Source: Trichosphaerium sp. ATCC 40318 | Lineage: Eukaryota; Discosea; Flabellinia; Trichosidae | Direction: 5' to 3' | Assembly (NCBI GenBank): GCA_038496445.1 | Contig: JALMLS010000605.1 | Location: 62,001-126,000 of the forward strand | DNA length: 64,000 nt | Shown: positions 11,800 through 21,940 of the stretch, one piece after another | Numbering within the stretch: position 1 is the first letter of the stretch | Layout: each line of letters opens with the position of its first letter | Notes under the pieces: model-generated | Seen by the model: the letters and a program-made list of their open reading frames with translations, nothing else | Database searches by the model: none | Told to the model about the DNA's origin: nothing | Program-made: the position numbers and the translations under genes

Positions 11800-11937
11800 T
11801 ACGGGTAATAAATTAGCCTGTTCCTTAACTTGAATTCTATCATTGCTTAATCCCGTCAGCAATTACGAGAATAACCCATTACGTGGTTGGTTGTATTGAA
11901 TAACACGTCAGTCTTATTTACAACGAATAAAGGAGAA

Positions 11938-12549
11938 ATGGAAACTAAAGAGTGTACCGAGGCTGTAAACAAACTTGTAGGCGTATATCGTACTAATCCA
12001 GATGTTTTTTTTGAAAATGAAGCCAATACAACAAAAATTGTGTTTAATCCAGAAGAACCAGGAAAAACACCTACGCGTGACCTCAACGCTCCGTTTAGGG
12101 AGCAACTGTTGTTAAAATTATGCTACTACCCGGACTCTAAAGACAGGAAGCTGGGCTTGTACCTCTTGGAGCAAGAGATTGCTGCACACTCTCATATCTG
12201 GGGAGCTTCTCCAGCTATTGACAATGCTGTTTACGTTGTATGGCGGTGAGTAAGAAAGCAAGTTAGAGGTTACATCAACTCACTCAGTTTTTTTTTGGAC
12301 TGATATAGACATCAACAACCAGAGGACTGCTTACCTATTGTTCGTGCAAAACGTCTTAATTTCGACACTACCAACACAATACCAGGCAGTCGAATATGTC
12401 CTGGAGGTACAAATACAACGATAAAATGGCTGACAGAAAATGGATATGATGATATCGCCAAATACGTAAGAGGCGCTGCAGGCTTTGTAGAACATAGTGA
12501 GAATATACAATTTTGGGAAAAATACTACACTCCTAAAGAAGAACAATGA
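11938..12549 (+). CDS. Hypothetical cytosolic protein
   Basis: A two-exon gene. The first exon from the ATG at 11938 encodes METKECTEAVNKLVGVYRTN ... YLLEQEIAAHSHIWGASPAI ... NAVYVVWR. It ends at a GTGAGT donor (12247); after an intron closing near 12309 the second exon gives HQQPEDCLPIVRAKRLNFDT and IKWLTENGYDDIAKYV, stopping at 12549. There is no signal peptide, membrane helix or recognisable motif. Codon texture and clean splice frame support a real gene. A slightly longer open frame upstream lacks an ATG, so 11938 is chosen. Confidence 0.6.
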
Positions 12550-12692
12550 AGAGCCCACACGTGAACAAATCCAAGAAAAGAAACAGAATCCTGAACGGTC
12601 AAAATAAAATACAATTTGTTGGGTTTTTTTTTTCTCCATGGCTTTTACAGAGAGCGTCTTCTAGAACGTCTGTAACGAAAATGAGTTAGTTG

Positions 12693-12719
12693 ACCTGTTA
12701 CAACTGACAGGTTTTTTTT
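12693..12719 (+). terminator. Short hairpin followed by a T-tract between convergent genes
   Basis: ACCTGT (12693-12698) and ACAGGT (12707-12712) form a 6-bp perfect stem with an 8-nt loop, followed by eight T. It lies between the stops of convergent genes at 12549 and 12727. The shape mimics an intrinsic or Pol III terminator. In a eukaryote it may simply mark the shared 3' end, or occur by chance. Confidence 0.3.
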
Positions 12720-12726
12720 GTGAATG

Positions 12727-14738
12727 TTATATACGTACGTCTGAATCTGCGTGTTTCTTGAGTAATGCATCAAAAGATGTCTTTGATTCATCCTCTGTTT
12801 TATTACTATCTTCATTCTTCTCAGGACTCAAATTTTTAGCCATGAGAGCTTTAGCACGCTGTAATGCAAGTTCTAGAGGATCTTGTGTAGGTGCAGGTAC
12901 AGGTGTCAATGTATCGTATTGCGTCATTGACATTGATTTTTTTATTGGAGATTGGACCTGTGTTGGAGCTATCTCTCTTATTTGTGTGGCATCAATAGGA
13001 GGCTACAAGTACAATTAATTACAAGTTGATTTGCACGTGTTAAAACAAGAACAATACGCACAGCAGAATCGTCACCTTCTCCTTCACTTGCAAGTTCATC
13101 AAAAATAGAATGTGGAATAGCTGAATTTTCACGTGTTATCGATTCATCATTTGTCGGTTTACCTCTTAACGATTCATCTTCTGCGGCTGAAGAAAGTACA
13201 CCCCTGTTATTACAAAAGAAATTAGCATCAGAAAGAAACATACATTGCCAAAAAAAGTGCCATAACATACCAGGAGTCTTTTTGCTCTTCAGACTGTTCG
13301 ACTTGTTGAATCATGTTCTGAGACTTTTCGCTTTCAACCGTTTCCGGTAAATTAATACCTAATGCTCTTAATGCATCAAGCTCTTCTTGTTCATCGTCAT
13401 CATCATCGTCGTCAAAGCCATCTTCTTCATCACTAAACAAATTTGGATACTTTCGGCGCAGCTCGCTTTGGTCAATACTATCATCAAGCCCTGTGTCATT
13501 TGTCATATTTTTTAAGACTGGCTCGTCGCTTGAATTTCCATCATCGTCTTCAAGACCAAAGCCTCCAGTTGTTGTATTTTCATTTGTTGTTTTCTTTAGC
13601 TTTTGTTTCTTTGTTTTATTCTCGTTTACAATATCTAACTTGGCATCAATTGATTTTCTCTTTTTGGTTGGCTTCTTCTTTGTTTTTGACTCTTTAGATG
13701 ATCGCCGTTTCTTCACTAGTGAATCTCTTATTAATCCTCCACAACAAAGTATAAACACGCACCAATACCATCCTTTGCTTCTCCCAGTTGTATCCTCAAG
13801 GAAGCTATCAACTGTGTCTGTTCCTCAATCTTATAATTTGCTGTAGAAAGCAACTTTTCAAGCTCTACAATCCTTTTATCCCTTGCTTTCACCAACAACT
13901 GTAATTGTTGTGCTGACTGTTGTTTTACAGCACGTGCTGGAGATAGAATAAACTGCGGCTTTGAAGGTGTGCCAAGTAAACGCTTAGCAGGTGTACGAGA
14001 AGCACGTGTTTTGGCGGGAGTGCTCAATTTGGAAGTTGCTGCACGTCCGTGAATCGTTGCACCTGCTTTGATCAACAGCGCTGCGACATGCTTGCATTTT
14101 CCTGGAAGCTCAGTTAAAAAACCTTTTTAATCCCGCGCTATGAGTTGTACCATTTTTTTCGCCATCAGCGCAGTGACACGCCGCGTCTTGGATGTTACCT
14201 GCGTGCCTGAGTTTTGTGTCAATGATTTGCGCCAACGATTTTTATATACAGGTTTCTGACACGTACCATCGCACCCAAGCGTTGTATGGGAGCTCTCCTC
14301 CACCCTGTATGCTTCCTTTCAATGTTGTACTGTCATAACTCCATTTAACGTTATCCACACGGTTCTTAGAAGGTAATTAGTACGTTAGAAGGCTAATTGA
14401 ATAAAATACAAAGCTTAGTGCGATGAAAACGATAATTTTTATCATGGTGGATGTGTAACGCACGCTGGATACATATTTTTTGCCTTGTTCGAAATTTTTC
14501 CAACCAGTCCACCCAGCAATACCTCCTGATGGATGCATTAGCGCGATAATGCGCAATACAGACCTCTGGCGCCAGATTCAAGTACAAAAGGCACGAAAGG
14601 TCGTTTTTTTAAGTCATAACGTCGCGTATTCTTCACTGAACACCAAACGTCATTAGAATTGCAGTCTACTGCAGCACTAATAGTGTTACCGCGTAATATA
14701 CGACTCACGGCCCAAAAACTTAAGGCACTAAGCAGCAT
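12727..14738 (-). CDS. SWIM zinc-finger nuclear protein with long charged, disordered tail
   Basis: The ATG at 14738 begins MLLSALSFWAVSRILRG. A 38-nt intron (GTCTGT...ATCAG) leads to GGIAGWTGWKNFEQGKKYVS. A 103-nt intron (GTGCGT...TCTAAG) leads to NRVDNVKWSYDSTTLKGSIQ, then WHAGNIQDAACHCADG and, after a further intron, GKCKHVAALLIKAG. Together these make a complete SWIM zinc finger (C-x-C-x7-C-x-H) preceded by the usual F-x-x-G-x-x-Y segment. The rest is disordered: an Arg/Pro-rich TPAKTRASRTPAKRL stretch, a coiled segment (KARDKRIVELEKLLSTANYK), Lys-rich NLS-like runs (KTKKKPTKKRKS), an Asp run (about 13390-13430) and QDPLELALQRAKALMAK before the stop at 12727. SWIM domains bind DNA or proteins in nuclear factors; a chromatin role is inferred. 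The first two exons alone look like a small membrane protein, which is misleading. Confidence 0.72.
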
Positions 14739-14773
14739 TCACAAACAAGAACTAAAAACGTCACCTTTCTATA

Positions 14774-17702
14774 ATGAGTGAACCACCGTCTCCTATTAAA
14801 CGTAATTTATCGAAAGGGCTATTTTCTGCACGGGCAGCTGACACTTTGAAACTCTCAAGGTGAGTTACTTTTAAAATAAGTCCCTAACTGTCTATAGTCG
14901 CGCCGCGAGGAAGGTAGTAAACTCTATCATTGGCACTGATTTTTTTACGCCGAACGACACTAATCAACCAGCTACTGATGCAAGTGGCGATGAGTGGGTG
15001 GATGCACCGCCTATTATTGACGCAACGGAGATGACTGACTACACGGACGATTACGAGCCAAGTGATGAGGGTACAAGCTTTTTCCACGCACAAAGAACGT
15101 CTACATGTGTTTTAAAGTATTATTGTCACAAAACTACAAATAGCCGCAAAAGCAAATGGCTAGCCTACTCACTATAAGCTTCACCACAACCCTAAAACCT
15201 CCAGCAATTCTAAATTGTTTTAAGAGCTCTGCAAATCCTTCCGTTGTTTTCGTTTATTTACGGCTTCTTACAACGCCTTTAGCTCACATAAACGTACCTG
15301 AATGGATGCAAGATGACAACTGGGATCTGGATGACGTTGTTCTTCCAATCTACACCGAGAACGTATGTGATGCAACAACAAAATTTTGTTTTACTTAGTT
15401 TCAAAATAACTGCTTCTTTTTTCCGTCTTTTCAATAGCCATACTGAGTACAATACCAACATGTTGTTATAGGAGGTAGAAAAAATAGAGTCAAGGATACC
15501 CAAAAAGAAGAAGTCGCCAGCGAGCGAGAAGTTAATTAATGTCACCTCAGAATTTAGTACCAGCGGCTCTGACTCAGTACCGAGCACTGATACTCCCGAG
15601 ACGTCAACAAGTACCGAAGACGAGAAAAGTGGAGCCACTGAGTCTAAAGACACTGAGAAAAAAGAAAGCAGCGATGAGTCGTCTCAGTCTTCAGGATCTA
15701 ATCCATCCATTGATATCGATGGTGGATTAAAGCTCCCAAGCGATGCGTCCATATCAGATGGTGAGGGTGACTACGAGCCATCTATTTCTGGGGTAGGTCT
15801 TATTTTGAGCAAGACACGTGACACTGTATTCTCATGTATTTATAGGGTAGTAATTCGGATGTTGCCAGTGTCTCTTCACGGTCTAAAGTGCCTAAACCGA
15901 GGATAATAGGTTTGTTGTCATTTTTAACACTTAGTTTGTTGTACTCATAGCCTCTCAAAGAAGTCAGTGGAGGTAAATCTGAGAGCGATTCTGGCGAGTC
16001 TGAGACATCAACTGATACAAGTGATGAGGATTCAGACAGTGCTGGCGATTTCGAAGTTAAACCAGCTTCTAGCGCTCGATCTAATAAGCCTTCAGTCAGA
16101 AGAACAACGTCAACACCTGCTATAGGTTATACAGGAACTGTTCATGGGAGTACACCAATGAGTTTGCTCCTGCCAAAAGCAACAGATGATAAGCGTACTC
16201 TCAATAGAATGCCTTCAACTTACCTTGGCACTATAAAGTGCGTCATTGCCTACAGCATGTTGTTTTAAAGAATGAAAACACTGACTATATCTTGCGTAAA
16301 GAGGCGCTCAACAATATGCTCCTCCTACTAGCACGGATCCACAGAGATACAAGGGAACAGGACCTGGACGGGGTAGAGGAAGACGAGCGAATAGATTAGT
16401 ATTCAATAGCGCCGCAGATATTGTTGAAGGTGCAAACACGCCCAGTACTGCTGCTGCCGCTTCTGCCAGAATGAAGAGTCCTGCTGCTCATCATCGTATG
16501 CAACAGCAAAATGTAAATAAACCTAGAACAGGTGCACCAGTACGAGCAACTAAAAAGGGACCTAGCTTGTACGTTAATAGCTTAGTTGGACTGTTATAAA
16601 AACTCATCTTTCTTCTTTTTCAGGAAGCATGGAAAGCCATACTTTACAATCACTGTAACAGTTATGTTTATCATGGTATTTGTTTGGGTGCTTCTAATAG
16701 AGAATGGTATCACTAACGCTAAGATCAATCCTTTTTTTGGAGCATCACCTGCTACCCTCATCAGTACGCACATAACAAAAAAACCACTTCAGTATCCAGT
16801 GAATCTCATTCTTTTCATTAGCTGCTGGTGCCGTTTATGGACCATTGCTCATAAAATTTGGCGAATGGTGGAGACTCATAACAGCCACATATATACACGC
16901 CGGATTTAGTACGTGATTATTTAATCAATGTTGTGGATATATTCTAATGGATTTGTTGTAGTTCATATTATAGTTTCATTGCTTGTCTTTGTCAAGGTTG
17001 GACATCAGCTAGAGTACAAAAATGGGACATTAAGAATTGTACCAGTTTTTGTGGTTGCAGGGTTTATTGGCAATTGTGCAACAACCATATTTACACCACG
17101 TGTACGTGCCTTGGAAGCAGAAACTTCAACATATATTTTTTTAAATATGTTTTTTTGACTGGTCATGTTTAGCTACCTGCTGTTGGGCCTCAAGGCGCTA
17201 TTTTTGGGTTTCTGGGTGTTCTATTATTCGATTTAGTTCAGAATTGGTGGTTGATAAAGAACAAAACAAAAGTTTGCTTCACATACTCCTCAAGTGTTGT
17301 ATTCCTGTGCGCCTTTTTAAAATGTTTTTTTCTTTTACAATGCTCTAACACTTCGACCAGTATTGCACTTGGCTTCCTTCCTTTCATAGACTTTTGGTCA
17401 CCAGTGTTTGGCATGATCTCTGGTATAACTACAGGCATCATATTCATTCCATCCCTCAATTTTGGATACAGGTGCGCTGAATACACTTTTTGTTCTGTTT
17501 GCTTATCATCTTTTTTTCTCCCCATAGAACACCTAGAGCACGTATATTCCAGGTTGTAACGTTCTCAGTTGTGACAGTAACTATGTTTATAATATTCATG
17601 GCAGTTGTATTTGGTGGTGACTTGCCTTTGGATTGGTGTGGCTTTTGTCACAGCATGGATTGTATAGAAATTTTTGACTGGTACGAATATCTAGCAATTT
17701 AA
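14774..17702 (+). CDS. iRhom-like inactive rhomboid with long Ser/Asp-rich N-terminus
   Basis: The ATG at 14774 starts MSEPPSPIKRNLSKGLFSAR. A long cytosolic domain over many exons is rich in Ser, Asp, Glu and Lys (SGSDSVPSTDTPETSTSTED; KSESDSGESETSTDTSDEDS), then Gly/Arg-rich (GTGPGRGRGRRANRL). From about 16620 the rhomboid core begins: a first helix (TVTVMFIMVFVWVLLIENG), then FGEWWRLITATYIHAGF, HIIVSLLVFVKVGHQLEY, AVGPQGAIFGFLGVLLFD and FGMISGITTGIIF, ending with two more helices at 17702. Active rhomboids have H-x-x-x-H-x-x-x-N, G-x-S-G and a later His. Here Asn is Ser, the nucleophile position of GxSG reads GPQG, and the later His is replaced (M or nearby). The G-P-x-G form matches iRhoms. 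The likely role is trafficking or quality control of membrane clients in the ER/Golgi rather than proteolysis. Confidence 0.78.
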
Positions 17703-17888
17703 ACAATCTTTTTTTTTGGTACTTTCTAACTCCTTTGTAATAAAGGTGTCGAAGCCTTACTCAAGTTTGATTTGATGTGATCGACCTTGAGTCGTTTGAG
17801 TACTCAGCAAAACGTTTTGTAAATAAAAAAAAAACCACAAAATGAGATTCCTTGAAGTTTTTGTTCTTTGATAAGTCGATTGGTTTTA

Positions 17889-18759
17889 TCAAAAATTTAC
17901 ATGAAAGGTCTGTAAATGAACGCCAAAATGCTTGCCATTTACTTGCCATCTATAAAACTTTGCAGATATTGGATAACCAGACCACCATTCAACAATTTTG
18001 GCTTGAACATCAGGATGGTCTCTTTTCATTTCATCAAGAGTGATAAACTTACATTCTTCTTTTTCTATCCTGTCATTCTCATATGAATGTCGAAAAGTTG
18101 TAGAGTCACCAACAATATATCCACTTACAAAAGTATACTTTTGTACTAATCCATCACTCACCTTGTCTTTTTCCATTCTTATAAAAACATGAAATATGTA
18201 ACCTACTGTTCTGCTCCTTGTATACTCCTTCTAACTCATCGTTAGCATAAAAACTCTTTCTAACAAGTGTATGCTTATGACACCACTCGTTGTATGCATT
18301 GTCTTTTTTCCCTTTGATATAAAAACAATCAATCCAAATACATCCATTAGCGTGATACTGAATGTACTTTCCATCAATCTCACCGTCGATATAAGAGTAT
18401 ATTCTACAGGGTTTACCTGTATTATACCAATCTCTGTACTCTCCTACTATTTTCCCTAGAGCGTATGTGCACTCTTGCCGTAGTTGACCATTTAAATGCC
18501 AAGTTTTAAACTCGCCATTGATCTCACCGTCAACGTATTCGTGTTGTTTCTTTAAAGTTCCACTTGAATGCCACTCTTTGTATGATCCTTGACGGACACC
18601 AGTTACAAGGGTAAATTGTCTGTATGGCTTTCCATTATAGTACCATTCGTTGCACCTTCCTGAACGTACGCCATTCACAAACGAACAACGTAACCAGTGT
18701 ACTCTTGTGATATCTGTACCACCTAGTAAGCTATTAATATCTTTTAGCTTAATTCTCAA
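17889..18759 (-). CDS. MORN_2 (YwqK-like) repeat protein
   Basis: The minus strand encodes at least seven tandem units of about 22-24 aa with a Y/W-x-x-x-G-x-x-x-G-x-x-x-x-W pattern. Examples are GRCNEWYYNGKPYRQFTLVT, GEFKTWHLNGQLRQECTYAL and GEYRDWYNTGKPCRIYSYID. This is the MORN_2/YwqK-antitoxin-type repeat, found in bacteria, large DNA viruses and many protists. The first ATG is not certain: the open frame starts with a TTG near 18759, and an upstream exon beginning near 18860 could supply Met but did not join cleanly. Near 18160-18215 an intron is needed to reach the last exon (KFITLDEMKRDHPDVQAKIV ... ending 17889). Two placements are possible. A decayed relative lies at 36840-37430. Function is unknown. 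Confidence 0.65.
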
Positions 18760-19266
18760 GTGTTAGTTTTACCTCACACGTGTGACAACAAACTAGATTT
18801 TTTGAATCAAAAACGTTGTTTTGTTGGTACCACCTAACGTATTAAACGTACCTTCCATGTCTGTTTAATTCAGTATTAAACCTTGTAGATACGGCCGCTT
18901 GTTTGGACAACAGAGGCCATAGCGTGTACAGCCTCAAATCAAATTCCATAATATCAAGTTGGAGCTCTCCTGGCAGTTGTAACATACTCTACTGTTTAGT
19001 AATTAAACCTAAACAAATAAAAAGCTCACGTGTACCTCAATATTAGACTTATTATCGTTACTTCAAAGTCGTAATATCAGTTTTTCTTGTACAGCAACCG
19101 TTTAACAAGTAAAGAAGCAATAGTTTAAGTTAGGTTTATTGTTAATTTAAGGCTGCCTTCTGCCGCGGCTAGAGGTAAGAAACATACCTACGGGCAACAA
19201 AAATCGCGCTCGTGGGTATGATCACGTGGATGCAAGAATTACATTCTGAGTGGTGTCCTTTTGGAA
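18760..19266. other. Intergenic stretch
   Basis: Contains CACGTG at about 18777, 19027 and 19223. It may hold a 5' exon of the MORN_2 gene (an ATG-GAA-G/GTACGT boundary near 18860). Nothing else recognisable. Confidence 0.4.
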
Positions 19267-20364
19267 TCACCGTTTTTTGAGAGACCTCATCCCTGGTTTA
19301 AGTTCTCCCTGTGTAAGTTCCAAGACCATCTTCTCTATTGGTTTAAAACGTTCTTTTGCTTCATCTGAAATAGACGTATCGTTCATGTATCCTTTCCGCA
19401 TGATAGTAAAGGAGTAGTCTAATTAACAAATAAGCAAATAAAAACTATAGTCTTCAGGTGCTGTACCTCTAGTGAGTTTCTTATAAGGGTTCTGTGTTAA
19501 TTGTTCTAATGACTCAGGTATGTTATGCACGTGATCTGCCTCAATTGAACGCTAATGAAGAGTGAGGATTAGTGGGGTTTTTTCCTCTTTTTTTCTCGTT
19601 TTTTAGACGTTACCTCAACGTCTGTTTTAGCTGCTAACATATTTTCTATGCTACTCACAATAATCAGATCAAATTGTTCTAAGATATCAACAAACGTACC
19701 CAACTCTAACAGTAGCTAAAGGAGATGTGAGCTGATGAAAACACTAAAAAAAAAAGAGGCGAAATGGCATTACCAGTAAACAAGCAAACTCTGTCGTTGT
19801 TGTATAGGACTTCAAACTTGTTTAGAGTGTCTTCTATCCGTGGCAATAACTCTTTGAGTTTTATGATTGTACCAGAGTTCCTACAAGAGTGGTTATTGCT
19901 AAATGCACCTTTTGCCAAATGTGGCAAAAACAACAGTTACTCACCGAACGCGACACAAATCGAGCTGCAAGTCATGCATTGACTCATCTAATGGAGGACG
20001 TCCAGCGTGATTGTCTAGAACAATACGCTTCCACGGTCCTGTCAGTTGTTAGTGTTTGTTTCATTAGTTCAACCGCACGTTGTTCTGAGTAGAATCGCGT
20101 TTCCCACAGGTGAAGGCGGTTTATAGTGCTTGGCAATAAAAACTCATACTTACGCGTAGCGTAATTGCGTTTGTGCGCTTTACGCCATGTAATAGGCTAT
20201 TTGGTGATGAAAATAAGCAATATGGTGGTAATAACTGATTATCTCACTTGATCAACGATTGTACGCCATGTTTTGCATGTAAGTATAACTGCTTTAATGT
20301 ATGTAATATCGTAGCGTTTAAATAATACATATTCCTTAAGCTCGTTTGGTAGTGTGGCAAACAT
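19267..20364 (-). CDS. F-box-like protein
   Basis: The ATG at 20364 opens MFATLPNELKEYVLFKRYDI followed by AVILTCKTWRTIVDQ, a typical F-box (L-P-x-E-L ... L-T-C-x-x-W-R). The next exon reads PITWRKAHKRNYATRKYEFL; a 40-nt intron with an internal CTAAC leads to PWKRIVLDNHAGRPPLDESM. Later exons give GTIIKLKELLPRIEDTLNKF, ELGTFVDILEQFDLIIVSSI, SIEADHVHNIPESLEQLTQN and finally RFKPIEKMVLELTQGELKPG, stopping at 19267. All joins keep frame. F-box proteins link SKP1-CUL1 ligases to targets; the C-terminal substrate domain here belongs to no repeat family I recognise. It is head-to-tail with the CRAL-TRIO gene; the F-box ATG is 19 bp from that gene's stop. Confidence 0.7.
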
Positions 20365-20382
20365 TTTAAACTTTTATTAAAA

Positions 20383-21698
20383 TTATGATTTGGCTTTCTT
20401 GGTCTTTTTTTTCTTCTTTACTTCCATTGATTTTCTTAGCTCTCCAGCAATCTCCTCTTCTATTTCCTCCCTATTTTCCTCGTCAGGATCTTCATATGCA
20501 GCCATCTTAAACAGGGCGCGTCCAACGTCGGATTTGAGTTGGTGTTTCCCACCCCAGATGTCGGGTAGATTTTCTTCATCGAAATAAGGTAATAGATCCT
20601 TTTCGGAGTCCAAAATGGATATCTACTTGCGTTAGAACGTATGTAATTTTCTCAACTACGCACTTTTTTAACAGTTGCAGCAGGCATCACAAGAGAGGCA
20701 AGCTTGAAAAGAGCCCAAAAGAGCCTAAAGACAAATATTCGTTAAACAAGTTTTGACTTTTTTTTTCTATTTTTTGCTTTACCAGTTTGTTCTGAGTACT
20801 AGAATTTCGCCAACGCGCTCTGGGTAGTACTTTTCAAAAGATTGAGTTATCTCACCCAACATCTTTTTATCAAAGTTCTTTCGGGCGTATCCTTTACGAT
20901 CATAAATGATCAGGAACTTGTGTTGACCTGGAGGCATCCTGGGCAAAAAGCATGTTTAGCAAATGTCGCGATAGTTGATGTAATGGCTTTTTGTCGTACA
21001 TTTTGATTCCCTGCTGAATAACATAGTGGAATGACTTCATTATATCTTCCATTGGTGCCTGACCTGGAGTATGGAGAGCTGGCAGTAGCAACAATACAGG
21101 ACGCCCTTGTTTATCATGTGGCAGTAGTAACAGCTTGTCTTTTAAATGAAGCGTCAGAGTTTGCTTTGGTTACTGTCGCGTAGACGCACCCTTTTCGTAC
21201 TCGGACTGGACTTGGCTCAGTTTTATTTTATGTGGTTTGTATGTATCCATCCATTGCTATAACGTCATTAGTTTTTGATCAGGAACACAACCCGCCAGCG
21301 CACGAGGTATTCAATAAACATGTCATAGCTCTTTTTAACGTTAAACTCCCTATTTATGGTACGTTAGACGCTGTTTAACGCAAAGTAGTACCTCGCAACC
21401 AAAAATCGATGCAATTCGGCTTTATCTTTACCCCTCTTGCTGTACTGCGTTTCGCTGAGCATTTTACGTAGCTCTTTGATGGCCTTGTAAAAAACTAAAT
21501 TAACTTTTCAAAATTGTGTTGTTAAAACGCGTACTGCTTCGGTTTTATCATCATATTTTACTTTAGGAGAGCTTTCTATTACACATTAAAATTGTGAGCA
21601 ACGCGAAAAAGAAAATAGCCTTACTTGTACTCTCCTACGTTACCATTAGTTTAGATTTACTATTTTTTAGGTACCTTTTTGCTCTTAGGTTCTGCCAT
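20383..21698 (-). CDS. Sec14-like CRAL-TRIO lipid-binding protein
   Basis: The ATG at 21698 gives MAEPKSKK before a GTACCT donor. Recognisable exons include GQAPMEDIMKSFHYVIQQGI, HKFLIIYDRKGYARKNFDKK, GEITQSFEKYYPERVGEILV and LFKLASLVMPAATVKK. The last exon, LLPYFDEENLPDIWGGKHQL, carries the very characteristic Sec14 D-x-E-x-L-P-x-x-x-G-G signature. A Glu-rich and Lys-rich tail (MEVKKKKKTKKAKS) ends at 20383. Sec14 proteins exchange phosphatidylinositol and other lipids between membranes. Exons between 21180 and 21660 (the CRAL-TRIO N-terminal helices) were not fully traced. Confidence 0.75.
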
Positions 21699-21940
21699 TG
21701 TGGTGATTTTGTAGTTTTTTCCGTTAAATAAGACTGTTGAATTTCAGCAAAAAAGCCACGTTAAAATAGTGTTTAATACTTTAACAGCTACCGGATTAGT
21801 TCTTTTCGGGTTGTTTGATGAGTTTTAACGCTATCAATTAGCCAAATGTGATCAGACTCGTGAGATAATCTAAGGCTTTGAAAACAAGTTGACTTATTCA
21901 AATTTCAGTTTAGTACCTTGTATTGTAGTGCACGTACGCA

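Noticed and set aside
14377-14738. A separate small membrane protein gene
   Set aside because: Its apparent last helix lies in an intron; splicing onward gives a complete SWIM domain.
16586-17702. Active rhomboid protease
   Set aside because: The Ser, His and Asn positions of the active site are all substituted in the most consistent splice model.
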